Of a stretch of DNA of 64,000 bases, positions 9,713 to 18,678 are shown piece after piece (the first letter of the stretch is position 1; each line of letters begins with the position of its first letter). The stretch comes from Bimuria novae-zelandiae CBS 107.79 (lineage: Eukaryota > Ascomycota > Dothideomycetes > Pleosporales > Didymosphaeriaceae): NCBI GenBank assembly GCA_010015655.1, contig ML976720.1, positions 131,463-195,462 of the forward strand, read 5' to 3'. A program made the translations under genes and the position numbers. The notes beneath the pieces are model-generated. The model did no database searches and was not told where the DNA came from. It worked only from the letters and a program-made list of their open reading frames with translations.

Positions 9713-10933
9713 ATGGCGTTCAAGTTCGGCTTGAAGAGCAAAATCGCCAACGCACCAACCAAATCCGCGCTAGCCAAGCCTGCGCTGGCAAAGAAGAAGC
9801 CGCTGTTTGACGACGAAGAGGAAGAGCCAAAATGCAAAGCAAAGCAAGCAGACAGTGGCGAAGAAATCGCAGAGTTCAACTTCGACGACACGCTAGCTTC
9901 GTCGTCATCCAAAGCGGAAAAGCCTGCGCCCAAAGTGAAGCCCAAATCGACGCCGACAGAGCCTCCGAAGCGAAAGGCGCTGGCAAGAGAGGATGACCCC
10001 ACCAGAGTCGCAAACCTCGCGAGCATGAAAGAGGCTGAACGACGCGCCAAAGAAGCCGAAGAGGTGGATGCCTCCATATACGACTACGACGCCGCATACG
10101 AAGTGATTCACGCGAGACAACTAGCGAAGAAGGCAGCCGAGCGCGAGGAGGCAGCTGAGCTCAAGCCAAAATATATGGAGAGCCTGTTCGAGTCGGCCGA
10201 ACAGCGAAAGAAGGACCAACTGCGCGCACGTGATAAGCTGTTGCAGCGGGAGCGCGTGGCCGAAGGCGACGAATTCGCAGACAAGGAGAAGTTCGTGACT
10301 GGCGCATACAAGCTACAACAAGAGGAGGCGCGCAAGGCAGAAGAGGAAGAGAAGAAGAGGCTGGCGACAGAAGAAGAAAAGAGGCGCAAGTTCGGCATGC
10401 AGGGCTTTCACAAGCAGATGCTGATGGAAGAGGAGAAGCGACACCAGGAAGCCATGGAAGCTGCGGCCGAAGCCGCCAAGACGGGCGTCAAAGTGGTCGA
10501 AGAACCCAAGAACAAGACCGAAGCAGAGCTAGTGGCAGAGCTACGCGCTCAGGGCAAGGACGTTAGGCTGAACGATGAGGGACAAGTCGCGGACAAACGA
10601 GACCTTCTTCCTCCCGGCCTCAACATCATGGCGAAGCCAAAGAAGGCGTCTACTGCTGCTCCCACAGAAGCAAAACCGGCTGGCCCTCCGACTAGCTTCC
10701 AAGGCCGCAACGCCGCGCGCCACGACATGCGCGTTAGGCACACACAAATGGTCGCTCAACAGATTGAGGCAGCCGCGAAGCGAAAAGCAGACGAGAAAGC
10801 CGAAGAAGCGAGCAAATTGCAGCACGCAAGCAAGTCCCAAAAGACGGCCAGCGACATCAGCAGCGCGAAGGAGCGCTACCTGCAGCGAAAGAGGGAGGCA
10901 GCAGCAGCGAAGGCGGCGGCCGAGGGCAAGTGA
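9713..10933 (+). CDS. NSRP1/CCDC55-like nuclear speckle splicing regulatory protein (DUF2040), 406 aa
   Basis: Single exon. The start at 9713 (MAFKFGLKSKIANAPTK) matches the family's N-terminal GLxxK opening; the frame runs 44 codons farther upstream but without conservation signals. After an acidic linker (KPLFDDEEEEP) comes the DUF2040 core: EEVDASIYDYDAAYEVIHA, KPKYMESLFESAEQRKKDQL, RVAEGDEFADKEKFVTGAYK, then a long Lys/Glu coiled-coil. The family includes mammalian NSRP1, a pre-mRNA splicing regulator. The C-terminus is Lys/Ala/Gln-rich and low-complexity. It pairs head-to-head with the NFKBIL1-like gene. Confidence 0.85.
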   Translation: MAFKFGLKSKIANAPTKSALAKPALAKKKPLFDDEEEEPKCKAKQADSGEEIAEFNFDDTLASSSSKAEKPAPKVKPKSTPTEPPKRKALAREDDPTRVANLASMKEAERRAKEAEEVDASIYDYDAAYEVIHARQLAKKAAEREEAAELKPKYMESLFESAEQRKKDQLRARDKLLQRERVAEGDEFADKEKFVTGAYKLQQEEARKAEEEEKKRLATEEEKRRKFGMQGFHKQMLMEEEKRHQEAMEAAAEAAKTGVKVVEEPKNKTEAELVAELRAQGKDVRLNDEGQVADKRDLLPPGLNIMAKPKKASTAAPTEAKPAGPPTSFQGRNAARHDMRVRHTQMVAQQIEAAAKRKADEKAEEASKLQHASKSQKTASDISSAKERYLQRKREAAAAKAAAEGK

Positions 10934-11075
10934 GCACAAAACTGTTCGCACACACCATGCCGAAGCGATAGCCTCGTATTTGAGAATATGTTGCGATTCA
11001 AGTAAATATATTCGGAGCCATGAAGTATGCTGTACGCACAGAATGTGCCACCACTCGCCACGCGCATCCACGGTC

Positions 11076-11591
11076 CTACACATCCGACTCCTCAAACTGC
11101 CTCACACCCTCGATCGGCTCCACCCACTTGGACCTCTCCCTGGTGAATATCTCCGCGTCGGGCAGATATCTATCTACCTCTTGTGCCAACGAGCCAGCCT
11201 GCACGATGGGTAGCCTCTTTACCCCTTCGTCGCACTCTCCTTCCACACCGTCCTCGAGCACGTCCCGCAGAACATTATCGTGAATGCGTGTCCCTGGTCC
11301 GAGTTGAAAGAAAACTGCTGCGGCGATCCGACGAAGCAGAGCGCCAGGGATGGGACGATGATTTTGGTGGAGTGCGTTGTACCAGTTAGCCACTTGCAGT
11401 CGAGGCGGTGGCAGAGGACCTGGGATATCCGGCGTTAGTAGACGACCTGGGGGACGGTAAAGCTGGGAGGGGGGTGTACCTACCGTCTTCACAGGCTCGC
11501 CCGAGAACTCGAAATTTATCTTCCCGCACAAACATGCTCCCCTGGTTATCTTGACGCCCTTGGCCCGTAGCGTGGAGAAGCGTTCACACAC
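11076..11591 (-). CDS. GFA/CENP-V-type zinc enzyme (glutathione-dependent formaldehyde-activating fold), frame problem
   Basis: The GFA fold binds zinc through Cys pairs, and all are visible: GACLCGKINFEF (C-x-C), VLCHRLDCKW after an intron at 11420-11483 (GTAGGT donor, CTAAC branch site, CAG acceptor), and IMFCGTCSRTVWKES (C-x-x-C). The C-terminus VKRLPIVQAGSLAQEVDRYL is in a different frame from the zinc part. The shift falls at a GGGG run near 11231-11237; one extra G would join the frames. The N-terminal frame reaches 11591 without an ATG, so the start is missing or in an unplaced upstream exon. This is either a decaying gene or a single-base sequence error. The substrate cannot be inferred. 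Confidence 0.65.
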   Translation of the reverse strand: MCERFSTLRAKGVKITRGACLCGKINFEFSGEPVKTVGTPPSQLYRPPGRLLTPDIPGPLPPPRLQVANWYNALHQNHRPIPGALLRRIAAAVFFQLGPGTRIHDNVLRDVLEDGVEGECDEGVKRLPIVQAGSLAQEVDRYLPDAEIFTRERSKWVEPIEGVRQFEESDV

Positions 11592-12050
11592 AGCAGTAAG
11601 TGATGGAGCCAGCGCCAGCCAGCTCTACGTAGGTATATGACCTCTCATCGAACGCACGTGCGGCGATACAACTGAACAGCTGCAAACAACACGCCACAGT
11701 ATGCGTAACACAACTCATTGCGTTACATCTATGCGACCCGCATTCTTGACTCAAGTGTTGCAAGACGCTACGATAGTGATGTATGTCGTTCCGCTCTGCT
11801 TGCTAGCACCCCGCTCATGTGAGTTCTTGGTATGAGCACAATCCCAGTGCAGATCGTTAGGGGTGCTTGTTGTAGCGAGCGCCCGCTTAGCCTGGTCGCA
11901 TGCACTGCCTCGAAAGGCTGCCTTCACAACAGACCAGCACAAGCTTCTCCAGCCTGGTTCGACCCGTCGTGACTATGTTGTCCTTCTCTGAACACCACAA
12001 AAGCCGTCCACGTTTCGCCTCCCTCCGACCAAGCCCGAATTGGAAACGCC
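11592..12050. other. Intergenic stretch before the NLR-like gene
   Basis: No supported gene. It should contain the promoter of the HET-NB-ARC-TPR gene, but no clear TATA box was seen. Confidence 0.5.
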
Positions 12051-13736
12051 ATGCGGCTTCTCCACTTTGATGCGCTGGGAACGCTCGTCTTGACAGACTT
12101 CCGCGGCAAGACGATCCCACCCTACGCCATTCTATCGCACAGATGGAGCGACTCCGAGATACTCCTCGAAGACATAGCGAGCGGAGCATACAAGGACAGG
12201 CAAGAAGGCTATCGAAAGCTTGAGTTCTGCGCCAAGCAGGCAGTCCATGACAAGCTGTAGTTCTTCTGGATCGACACATGCTGCATCGACAGATGGGACC
12301 TTCGTGAGCGCTCAAAAGCGATCAATTCGATGTTCCAGTGGTATAAGAATGCGACACGATGCTACGTCTTTCTGTCAGACATCTCACTGTCTACTGCGAC
12401 AGGATTCTCCCAGCGCAGCGACTGGGAGGCGTCGTTCCGTGCAAGCGCATGGTTCACTCGTGGGTGGACACTGCAAGAGCTGATCGCGCCCGTGTCAGTC
12501 GAGTTTTTCTCACGCGAAGGACAGCGTATAGGCGACAAAGCATCGCTCGACGAGCTTATACACGAAATTACTAGGATCCCACTTACAGCACTACGCAACT
12601 GTCCTTTGGACCAGTTTACCACATTTGAGCGAGAGCTATGGGCCAGAAATCGCAGAACAACCGAAGAAGAAGACATTGTATACTGCCTACTTGGAGTCCT
12701 TGGCGTCTCCATGCGCACCGCGTATGGCGAAGGACAGGAGAGTGCACGAAGGAGACTGCAGGCTGAAGTAGAGGCAGCTGGGAGTGCACCTTCGATCATC
12801 CCATTTTCGCAAAACAATCGGTTCGTAGGTCGAGAGTCGCAGCTCGCCGAACTAGAGGCGAAACTCTTCAGCAACGAGCAGACCACTAGCACATTGGCAA
12901 TAGTCGGACCTGGCGGAACAGGCAAGTCAGAGCTCGCACTCGAGATTGCACACAGAACAAGGCAGAGCAACAAGCACTGCTCGATCTTCTGGATTGATGC
13001 GGGCGACAAAGACAGTCTCTATCAGTCGTATGTCAATATTGCGCAAAAGCTCAATGTACCTGGATGGGACGACGAGCACGCAGACATGGAGCAGATCACG
13101 CGACACTGTGTGGTAGAGATGAGTGCGCGGCAGTGTCTGCTGATATTCGACAACGCAGAGGACACCACTCTACTGTCTAGCAGCTCGTCCACGACAAAAG
13201 TAGTAGACTTTGCCGACTTTCTACCGCAGTCTAAGCTATGTTCTGTCATCTACACAACAACTAACAGCGACACAGCTCGGACGCTTGCTTCAGAGAATGT
13301 CATAGCGCTGCGAGAATTAACACTAGACGCAGCGCAGGGGATGCTGCAAAGCCGCTTTGCGAGGCCATTCTCGACCACTGAGCAGCAGGAAGCCGAGCTC
13401 TTGCTAAGAGCGCTACTATATCTGCCTTTAGCGATCGTGCAAGCAGCATCCTGCATAATTGCTAGCGGCATGACGATGCAGAAGTACCGAGCACATTTGG
13501 ACGGGTATAAAGAAGTAGTCAAGCATAGCAGCGAATCGTCTAAAGACAAATCACGAAGCTCTGGCATAAGAGATCCTGTGGCTGCCACACTTTCGCTCTC
13601 TATTGACCAGATCAGTCGCGAGAATGCGCTGGCTGCAGACTATCTTTTTCTTGCTGCCTGCGTGAATCAGAAAGACATCTCGCTTGATCTTCTCGGAGCA
13701 GCCTCGTCGCAGGCAAGGGAAGATGCCATCAAGGTA

Positions 13737-15679
13737 AGTCGGGCACCCTAGTTTCCGACACCCTATAGTTTCCGACACCCTATAGTTTCCGACAGCCCCG
13801 CAACCTCGCCCCCCACTATGCACCACGACCAAATATCAACTTTAAACAACTTAATTCTTTACTAATTTTAAAAATATTTTTTGCACTATTTTCGCTGCCT
13901 TTAAATAGCTAGATATATAAAAGAAGATGTCTAGAATGCGCTTGCAGACCTTAAATCTAGGGTCGCTTTAGCTACTACTACTACTTAATACAGGTCCTAC
14001 GCAATACTCTTCGCGGCCGCTTTAATAGTGCTTAACCTTATTAGTACGCTTATAATAGTAAATAATAGCTTATAACTATTTAAGAAGAGCTTCTAAAGAA
14101 ATAAATTCTCTAATAAGAGGCTTTTAGTTATGCGCTAACGCACGCGCAAGTATAGGCTATTATAATTATTATTTTTAAGTAATAAAGTAACTATAAGAAC
14201 CTAGAGAAGAAGTAGACTAGTTATTTTATATAACGCTACCTAGCTATTAAGTTAAAATTAGGTTGCTAAACTAGCTAGGAACGCGTAAATAAGGCTACTC
14301 TAAAAAATATTAGGCACTTATTTAACCTGTACGAAATAGTAAGCTAGATTCCCCCCTAGCGCAGGTATAATGCTAATAAGGGTAGTATTATAGAGGGCTA
14401 AGGTATTAATAGGCTTGTTATAGGCTCCTCGTAGGAGAGCCTAAACGCTGTACTAATTAAGATAATAAATACCTATACTTAGACCTTTATAGTAGAGTGT
14501 ATCTCTGCGCTCGGCGTCGCTCTAGACTCCCTTATTATCTTTAAGGCTAAGAGTATCTAGAAGCAGTGGTTTAAGAAGGAGTTTTTAGCTTAGAACCTAG
14601 GCTAGCATGTTACCTTTTTGTAAAATAGATAGACGAGTAATGACATTGCTATCGAGTGGCTAGAAAAGGTGTTTTTACTATAAACTAAGCCTAATAATCC
14701 CTCTAAGGCACGGTTACTTATCGTTAACAGCTATAGTAGTTATACTTTAGATAAATTTATAATTATATATTACTTAAATAATATCTATTTATTCTTTTTT
14801 CCTGCTTATACTTTACATCTACTCTAGCCTTTAGATTTAGGCTATTTCTTAAGTCTAAAGGCGGCGTATCGGCGCTTTATTAGCGAATATATAGCTTAGA
14901 TAGATAAAATAAAGCTTAGGAAGGCTAAGTTTCTCGAATTTTATGCAAAAGCATGTAAAATTAGCCTTCGAGAGCAGTGCATCTAATCTAGGTGGAAGGT
15001 AATAGGCTTATACCCTAAGAGCGTAAGGAAGCTCTTAGGTTCTTGCTAGGTAGTAGTGCGCGAACAGCCGTCAATACTACCCCCTTCTACTATAGATATT
15101 AGGACGCCAAAACGCGGCAGCGATGTTATAAAGCTATTTTCTAGAAAGAACTTTTTACTAACTACACAACGATGCGTTTAGCTTACTACTATAGCGTTTA
15201 ACTATACCTTAATAATAGTTACTATGCAAGACCGTAAAATTACTTTCTTACGTAAGTAAGTAGAGCAAGCTAATCCGCTAAAACGCTATAAAGTTATAAC
15301 TAATCTAAATAATTTTTTTATAAGTCTTATAGAAGTTCTCTCTTAAACTAATTAAGAGCCTGCTTAACGTGTTCGCAAGGTGAGAAGCGTAGAGTAAGAG
15401 GTTATTATTATAGAGGAAGAGAGTAGCTTTAAGGAGGAAGTAGAGTAATTATTAGTATAACGTTTAGCATAGAATTAATAACTAACATGATAGTATCTTA
15501 ATCGTGATTTAAGTATAGATAAAGAAAGCGATTAAAATCCTTTAAATACGATTTTTTTAATGCTTTTTCAAAATTATTTGATGAAGCTGTGAGCACATTC
15601 GCAACGTAGAGTGGTGGCAGCGGCGAAATTTGGCGGGGTGTCGGAAAATGGGGGGTGTCGGAAACTAGGGTGCCCGACT
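13737..15679 (+). mobile_element. Fot1/pogo-type DNA transposon copy 2, complete, RIP-mutated
   Basis: 1,943 bp with perfect 27-bp terminal inverted repeats starting AGTCGGGCACCCTAGTTTCC and a TA target duplication (13735-13736 and 15680-15681). Next to the left TIR the TAGTTTCCGACA core recurs three times; the right end has two related copies, so there are sub-terminal repeats. The plus strand carries the DDE transposase remnant parallel to copy 1 (LHLL-PLDLGYF, LKAAYRRF). The catalytic Asp position of copy 1 (DGHSS) reads as Asn here (AAC at 14726-14728), a G-to-A change. Stops are frequent. It is non-autonomous now, although the ends look intact. Confidence 0.95.
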
Positions 15680-15990
15680 TACTTGTCAAATATGCGCTTG
15701 TCACCAGGCGACCTGCTGAGTCTGCACTCGATGTTCATCGACTAGTCCATCAAGCTCTCCGCAAACGGCTTGACGCGCAGGAACAGTTCCAACAGTGGAC
15801 TTACCGCACTATAACACAGCTGCTTCGGGTGTTCCCAAACAACGATCACAATAACAGAAGCAAGTGGAGACGGCTGCTTCCACATGCCCAGTATGTTCTG
15901 TCGCATGGTCCGACGAATGATGAGAACAAAGAGAGATTGGATCTTGCAAGGAAATGTGCCATGGCTCTGTATAGTGACGGACGGTATAAG

Positions 15991-16368
15991 GAGGCGGAGA
16001 AGCTAGAGCTTCAGGTGATGGAGACTCGCAAGACGAAGCTCGGAGCAGACCATCTAGACACGCTGACCAGCATGGCCAACCTGGCGTCGACATTTTGGAA
16101 CCAAGGCCGATGGGAGAAGGCGGAGGAGCTAGACCTGCAGGTGATGGAGACGAGCAAGACGAAGCTCGGAGCTGACCATCCAGACACGCTGACCAGCATG
16201 GCCAACCTGGCGTCGACATTTTGGAACCAAGGCCGATGGGAGGAGGCGGAGGAGCTAGAGCTGCAGGTGATGGAGACTCGCAAGACGAAGCTCGGAGCTG
16301 ACCATCCAGACACGCTGACCAGCATACACACCCTAGCCTTCACCTGGAAATCACTAGGACGGAATGTC
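15991..16368 (+). repeat. Three near-identical 126-bp TPR-coding repeats
   Basis: Units begin at 15991, 16117 and 16243, each coding a 42-aa TPR (ELQVMETRKTKLGADHPDTL core). DNA identity between units is very high, including silent positions. A fourth, diverged unit follows (ATALLRQCVQQRQKVLGANH). Confidence 0.9.
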
Positions 16369-16482
16369 GAAGCTACTGCTTTACTCCGTCAGTGTGTGCA
16401 ACAGCGTCAGAAAGTCCTTGGGGCTAATCATCCGAGTCTTTTGTCTTCCCTCACAGCTTTAGAACAGTGGGATGCAGAGTGA

Positions 16483-17618
16483 GGAGACGCTGGCTTATAT
16501 TGTAAGTTTGAGGACATGCAGTCAGCAGAAGGATAAGAATAAATGGTCATTAGTGGCAAAACAGCTTAAGCTTCCTATGATTGAATATTGCTTTATTTAC
16601 ACCTCATCCAAGTGTGAGGGTGTCAAAAGCTGCGATACTGAACTTTAGGGGCCAATGCGGGGTTTGTAGGACAGTATCCTATCTTCATGGTCTCTATTAT
16701 ATTCTGGCATAGAAGGCTGACGATTCAGGAAGCCCGAAGATCACGTGTTGCGGAAAGTAAGCTAGCCGCGATTAGAAAGACCCTCCAAGATCACGTGCGG
16801 TTAGAACAGACTAGCAGAGAAAACGAGATAGGATACAACGAGTCAGCGAGTCTAGATTGTATATAATAATACTTCTAATTGGCTATGCCTAATTTGAGGT
16901 ACCGGCCAGGGGTAGCGATCTGCATAAATTGCTTCGCATCTGCAGCGTTATCGACAGGATGAGCTCGTATGACTATGTTCAGGTTCTTTAGTTGCTAGAG
17001 AAAGCATTTGGACGCTAAGGAAATCAGAGAGACTTAACGTTGGTCTGTAGAAAGTGGTTGTTAATCTAGCTTTAACAGGTATACCTCTATAAACAAGAGC
17101 GAGAAACACCTGAACTACCGTAATATTGCGACAAGTGAGGCTGAATGGGACGGCAAGACGTTAAAGTATATAACATAGCATTTGGAATTTATAAATGTGG
17201 AAGCTCGCAAATAGATTTAATCCTAAAGTCTAAGTACCGATAAATTGTTCCGGTACGATGGTTGTTCCGTTATGGATGGATATACGTTAGTCATCTTAAT
17301 TGCTACGTCTGGATCTTTTAACGACCGAAAACATGGTTTATGCGGACTTCTCCACATCATACTCTCATGCGAGATCGACGATGGCTCCGATACTTCTGTC
17401 GATGCCGTGGGTCGCACCCTCCAGCATGGCACAAATCCTCCTAGTAGAACGGCAATACGGCAACGAACGCATATCACAATGTCGCACACTCCAAGTAAGA
17501 AACGAATCCCCAAATTAGAACGGCAATACGGCAACGAGCTCATTCCACAACTATGTCACTGTGACAATGTGCAACTTTATTCACAAAGGAGACCTTCGAA
17601 CGGCAACTAAAGTCGATG
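16483..17618. other. Intergenic stretch, moderately AT-rich
   Basis: No supported gene. It contains a 22-bp direct repeat at 17445-17466 and 17516-17537 and the promoter of the secreted-protein gene. Confidence 0.5.
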
Positions 17619-17625
17619 TATAAAA
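17619..17625 (+). promoter_or_regulatory. TATA box of the small secreted protein gene
   Basis: TATAAAA about 100 bp upstream of the ATG at 17726. Confidence 0.6.
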
Positions 17626-17725
17626 GTCCGACGCCCGACGTCTCCTCTATCCACCGCATCAGCAGCAGACTATCATTCCCAGTACCCTCAGCAACAACCT
17701 CAAAAATACTATTTTCCACTCCAAG

Positions 17726-18402
17726 ATGCGTTCCACTATCGCGGTATCCACGGCTCTGGTCGCTCTTCTCGGTAGTGCCCTCGCCAACCCCGTTATGAGT
17801 GCCAATCGCGGCTCCCTCGACGCTCTCAAGCGCGACCCAGGCAACTTCCGCCTCTACTTCATGCACTATACCCAGAGCCAGTGTGGTCCCGGAGCTTGCG
17901 ATGGCACCAGTGTCATCGACATCTAGGAGACCACCATTCACGACAATTGCAACGGTGGAGGCTGCAACGTAAGTTGCTCAGCTCACATCGATGTACATCT
18001 GACGCCATTCATTTAACTCGTGAAAATAGGGCGCTAGGACCTCGTTGACCACCACCGGTTCCCTCTGGGACGCAAACTTCCCTGTCTGCGACCGTACTCG
18101 TACGTTAACCTCGAAAATAATTTACACGAAACCTGCAAGGTGGCTAACTTGATCTAGTCCGCATTGTGTCGCGTGGAGACATTGATTGCAGGAACTTCGA
18201 CAGTCTCTCCAAGGCTAATAACGGCGAGCCGTACGGAACACTTGTGGGAGGCGGTGTTGACGTGGGAACTTGCTCGATGGGTTTTTCGCAGTCGTATGCC
18301 AATAGCTGTGGACTTGGAGCAGGTGCCAGCTTTGATTCGCGCGTTTACTGTGCTTTCTTTCAAGGGATCAGGCTAGTTCTGGCGGTGGGGGTAAGAGAGT
18401 GA
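17726..18402 (+). pseudogene. Small secreted Cys-rich (effector-like) protein gene with a nonsense codon
   Basis: The ATG at 17726 opens a clear signal peptide (MRSTIAVSTALVALLGSALA) and a short propeptide ending KR. Exon 1 is interrupted by a TAG at 17924-17926; coding character continues in frame behind it. Introns at 17969-18029 (GTAAGT...ATAG) and 18100-18157 (GTACGT...CTAG, with a CTAAC branch site) join Cys- and Gly-rich exons. The last exon runs to a stop at 18402 and includes GGGVDVGTCSMGFSQSYANS. I do not recognise a family. Size, secretion and Cys content fit fungal effector candidates. A TATA box precedes it. It ends about 130 bp before a RIP-mutated retrotransposon. The stop codon is one C-to-T change away from CAG. 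Confidence 0.7.
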
Positions 18403-18529
18403 AGATCAGACGTGACGTACTTCAGTAGTTACTGTGTTTAGTTATTTCTTTAAGTAATTGGATATGTCACCCTAGAACTTTTCGTAATCAATCTTAGGTG
18501 CCAACCACTCACAGGCTAAGATCTCATAG

Positions 18530-18664
18530 TGTAAGGTCGAAAAAAGAGTGCTGAGGCAATCGTTGTTTTGATTGAGAAGCTACTCCATGGAGCTATATAG
18601 TGTGGATCACGTGCACAGGCCGCACGTACGCGGGTGGCCCAAGCTTCTATACTAAACCGTCACA
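18530..18664 (-). repeat. Left (3') LTR of the copia element
   Basis: 135 bp, TGTAAGGTCG... to ...CCGTCACA. By hand alignment it differs from the right LTR at 17 positions, all transitions, plus one single-base gap. Sixteen of the 17 are C-to-T or G-to-A in the right copy. Confidence 0.9.
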
Positions 18665-18678
18665 CACCCCCTTAGCTT
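18665..18678 (-). other. Polypurine tract of the copia element
   Basis: Minus strand AAGCTAAGGGGGTG directly upstream of the 3' LTR; the expected second-strand priming site. It fixes the element's orientation. Confidence 0.6.

Larger units (their letters stand above)
12051..16482 (+). pseudogene. HET-NB-ARC-TPR (NLR/STAND-type) incompatibility protein gene, broken by a nonsense codon and a transposon
   Basis: Fungal NLR architecture associated with non-self recognition and programmed cell death. The HET domain begins at the ATG (MRLLHFDALGTL, PPYAILSHRW, FFWIDTCCIDRW, CYVFLSDIS, FTRGWTLQELIAP). The NB-ARC part has Walker A IVGPGGTGKSELALE and Walker B QCLLIFDNAED. TPR repeats of kinesin-light-chain type end the protein. 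Lesion 1 is a TAG at 12258-12260 between HDKL and FFWID, where Gln is expected. Lesion 2 is a 1,943-bp Fot1/pogo element inserted at TA (13735-13736, repeated at 15680-15681). Removing the element and one TA leaves 2,487 nt, exactly 829 codons, in a continuous frame apart from lesion 1. The gene is inactive as it stands. Confidence 0.9.

Noticed and set aside
9637..10398. Long minus-strand frames opposite the NSRP1-like gene
   Set aside because: Ser/Ala/Phe-rich shadows of a Lys/Glu-rich coding strand; no motifs or start context.
12362..13588. Minus-strand frames of 100-215 codons opposite the NLR-like gene
   Set aside because: They mirror the recognised HET and NB-ARC coding sequence and have no family features.
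15991..16368. Regular 126-bp repeats as a satellite or CRISPR-like array
   Set aside because: They keep one open frame and encode TPR units; no spacers.
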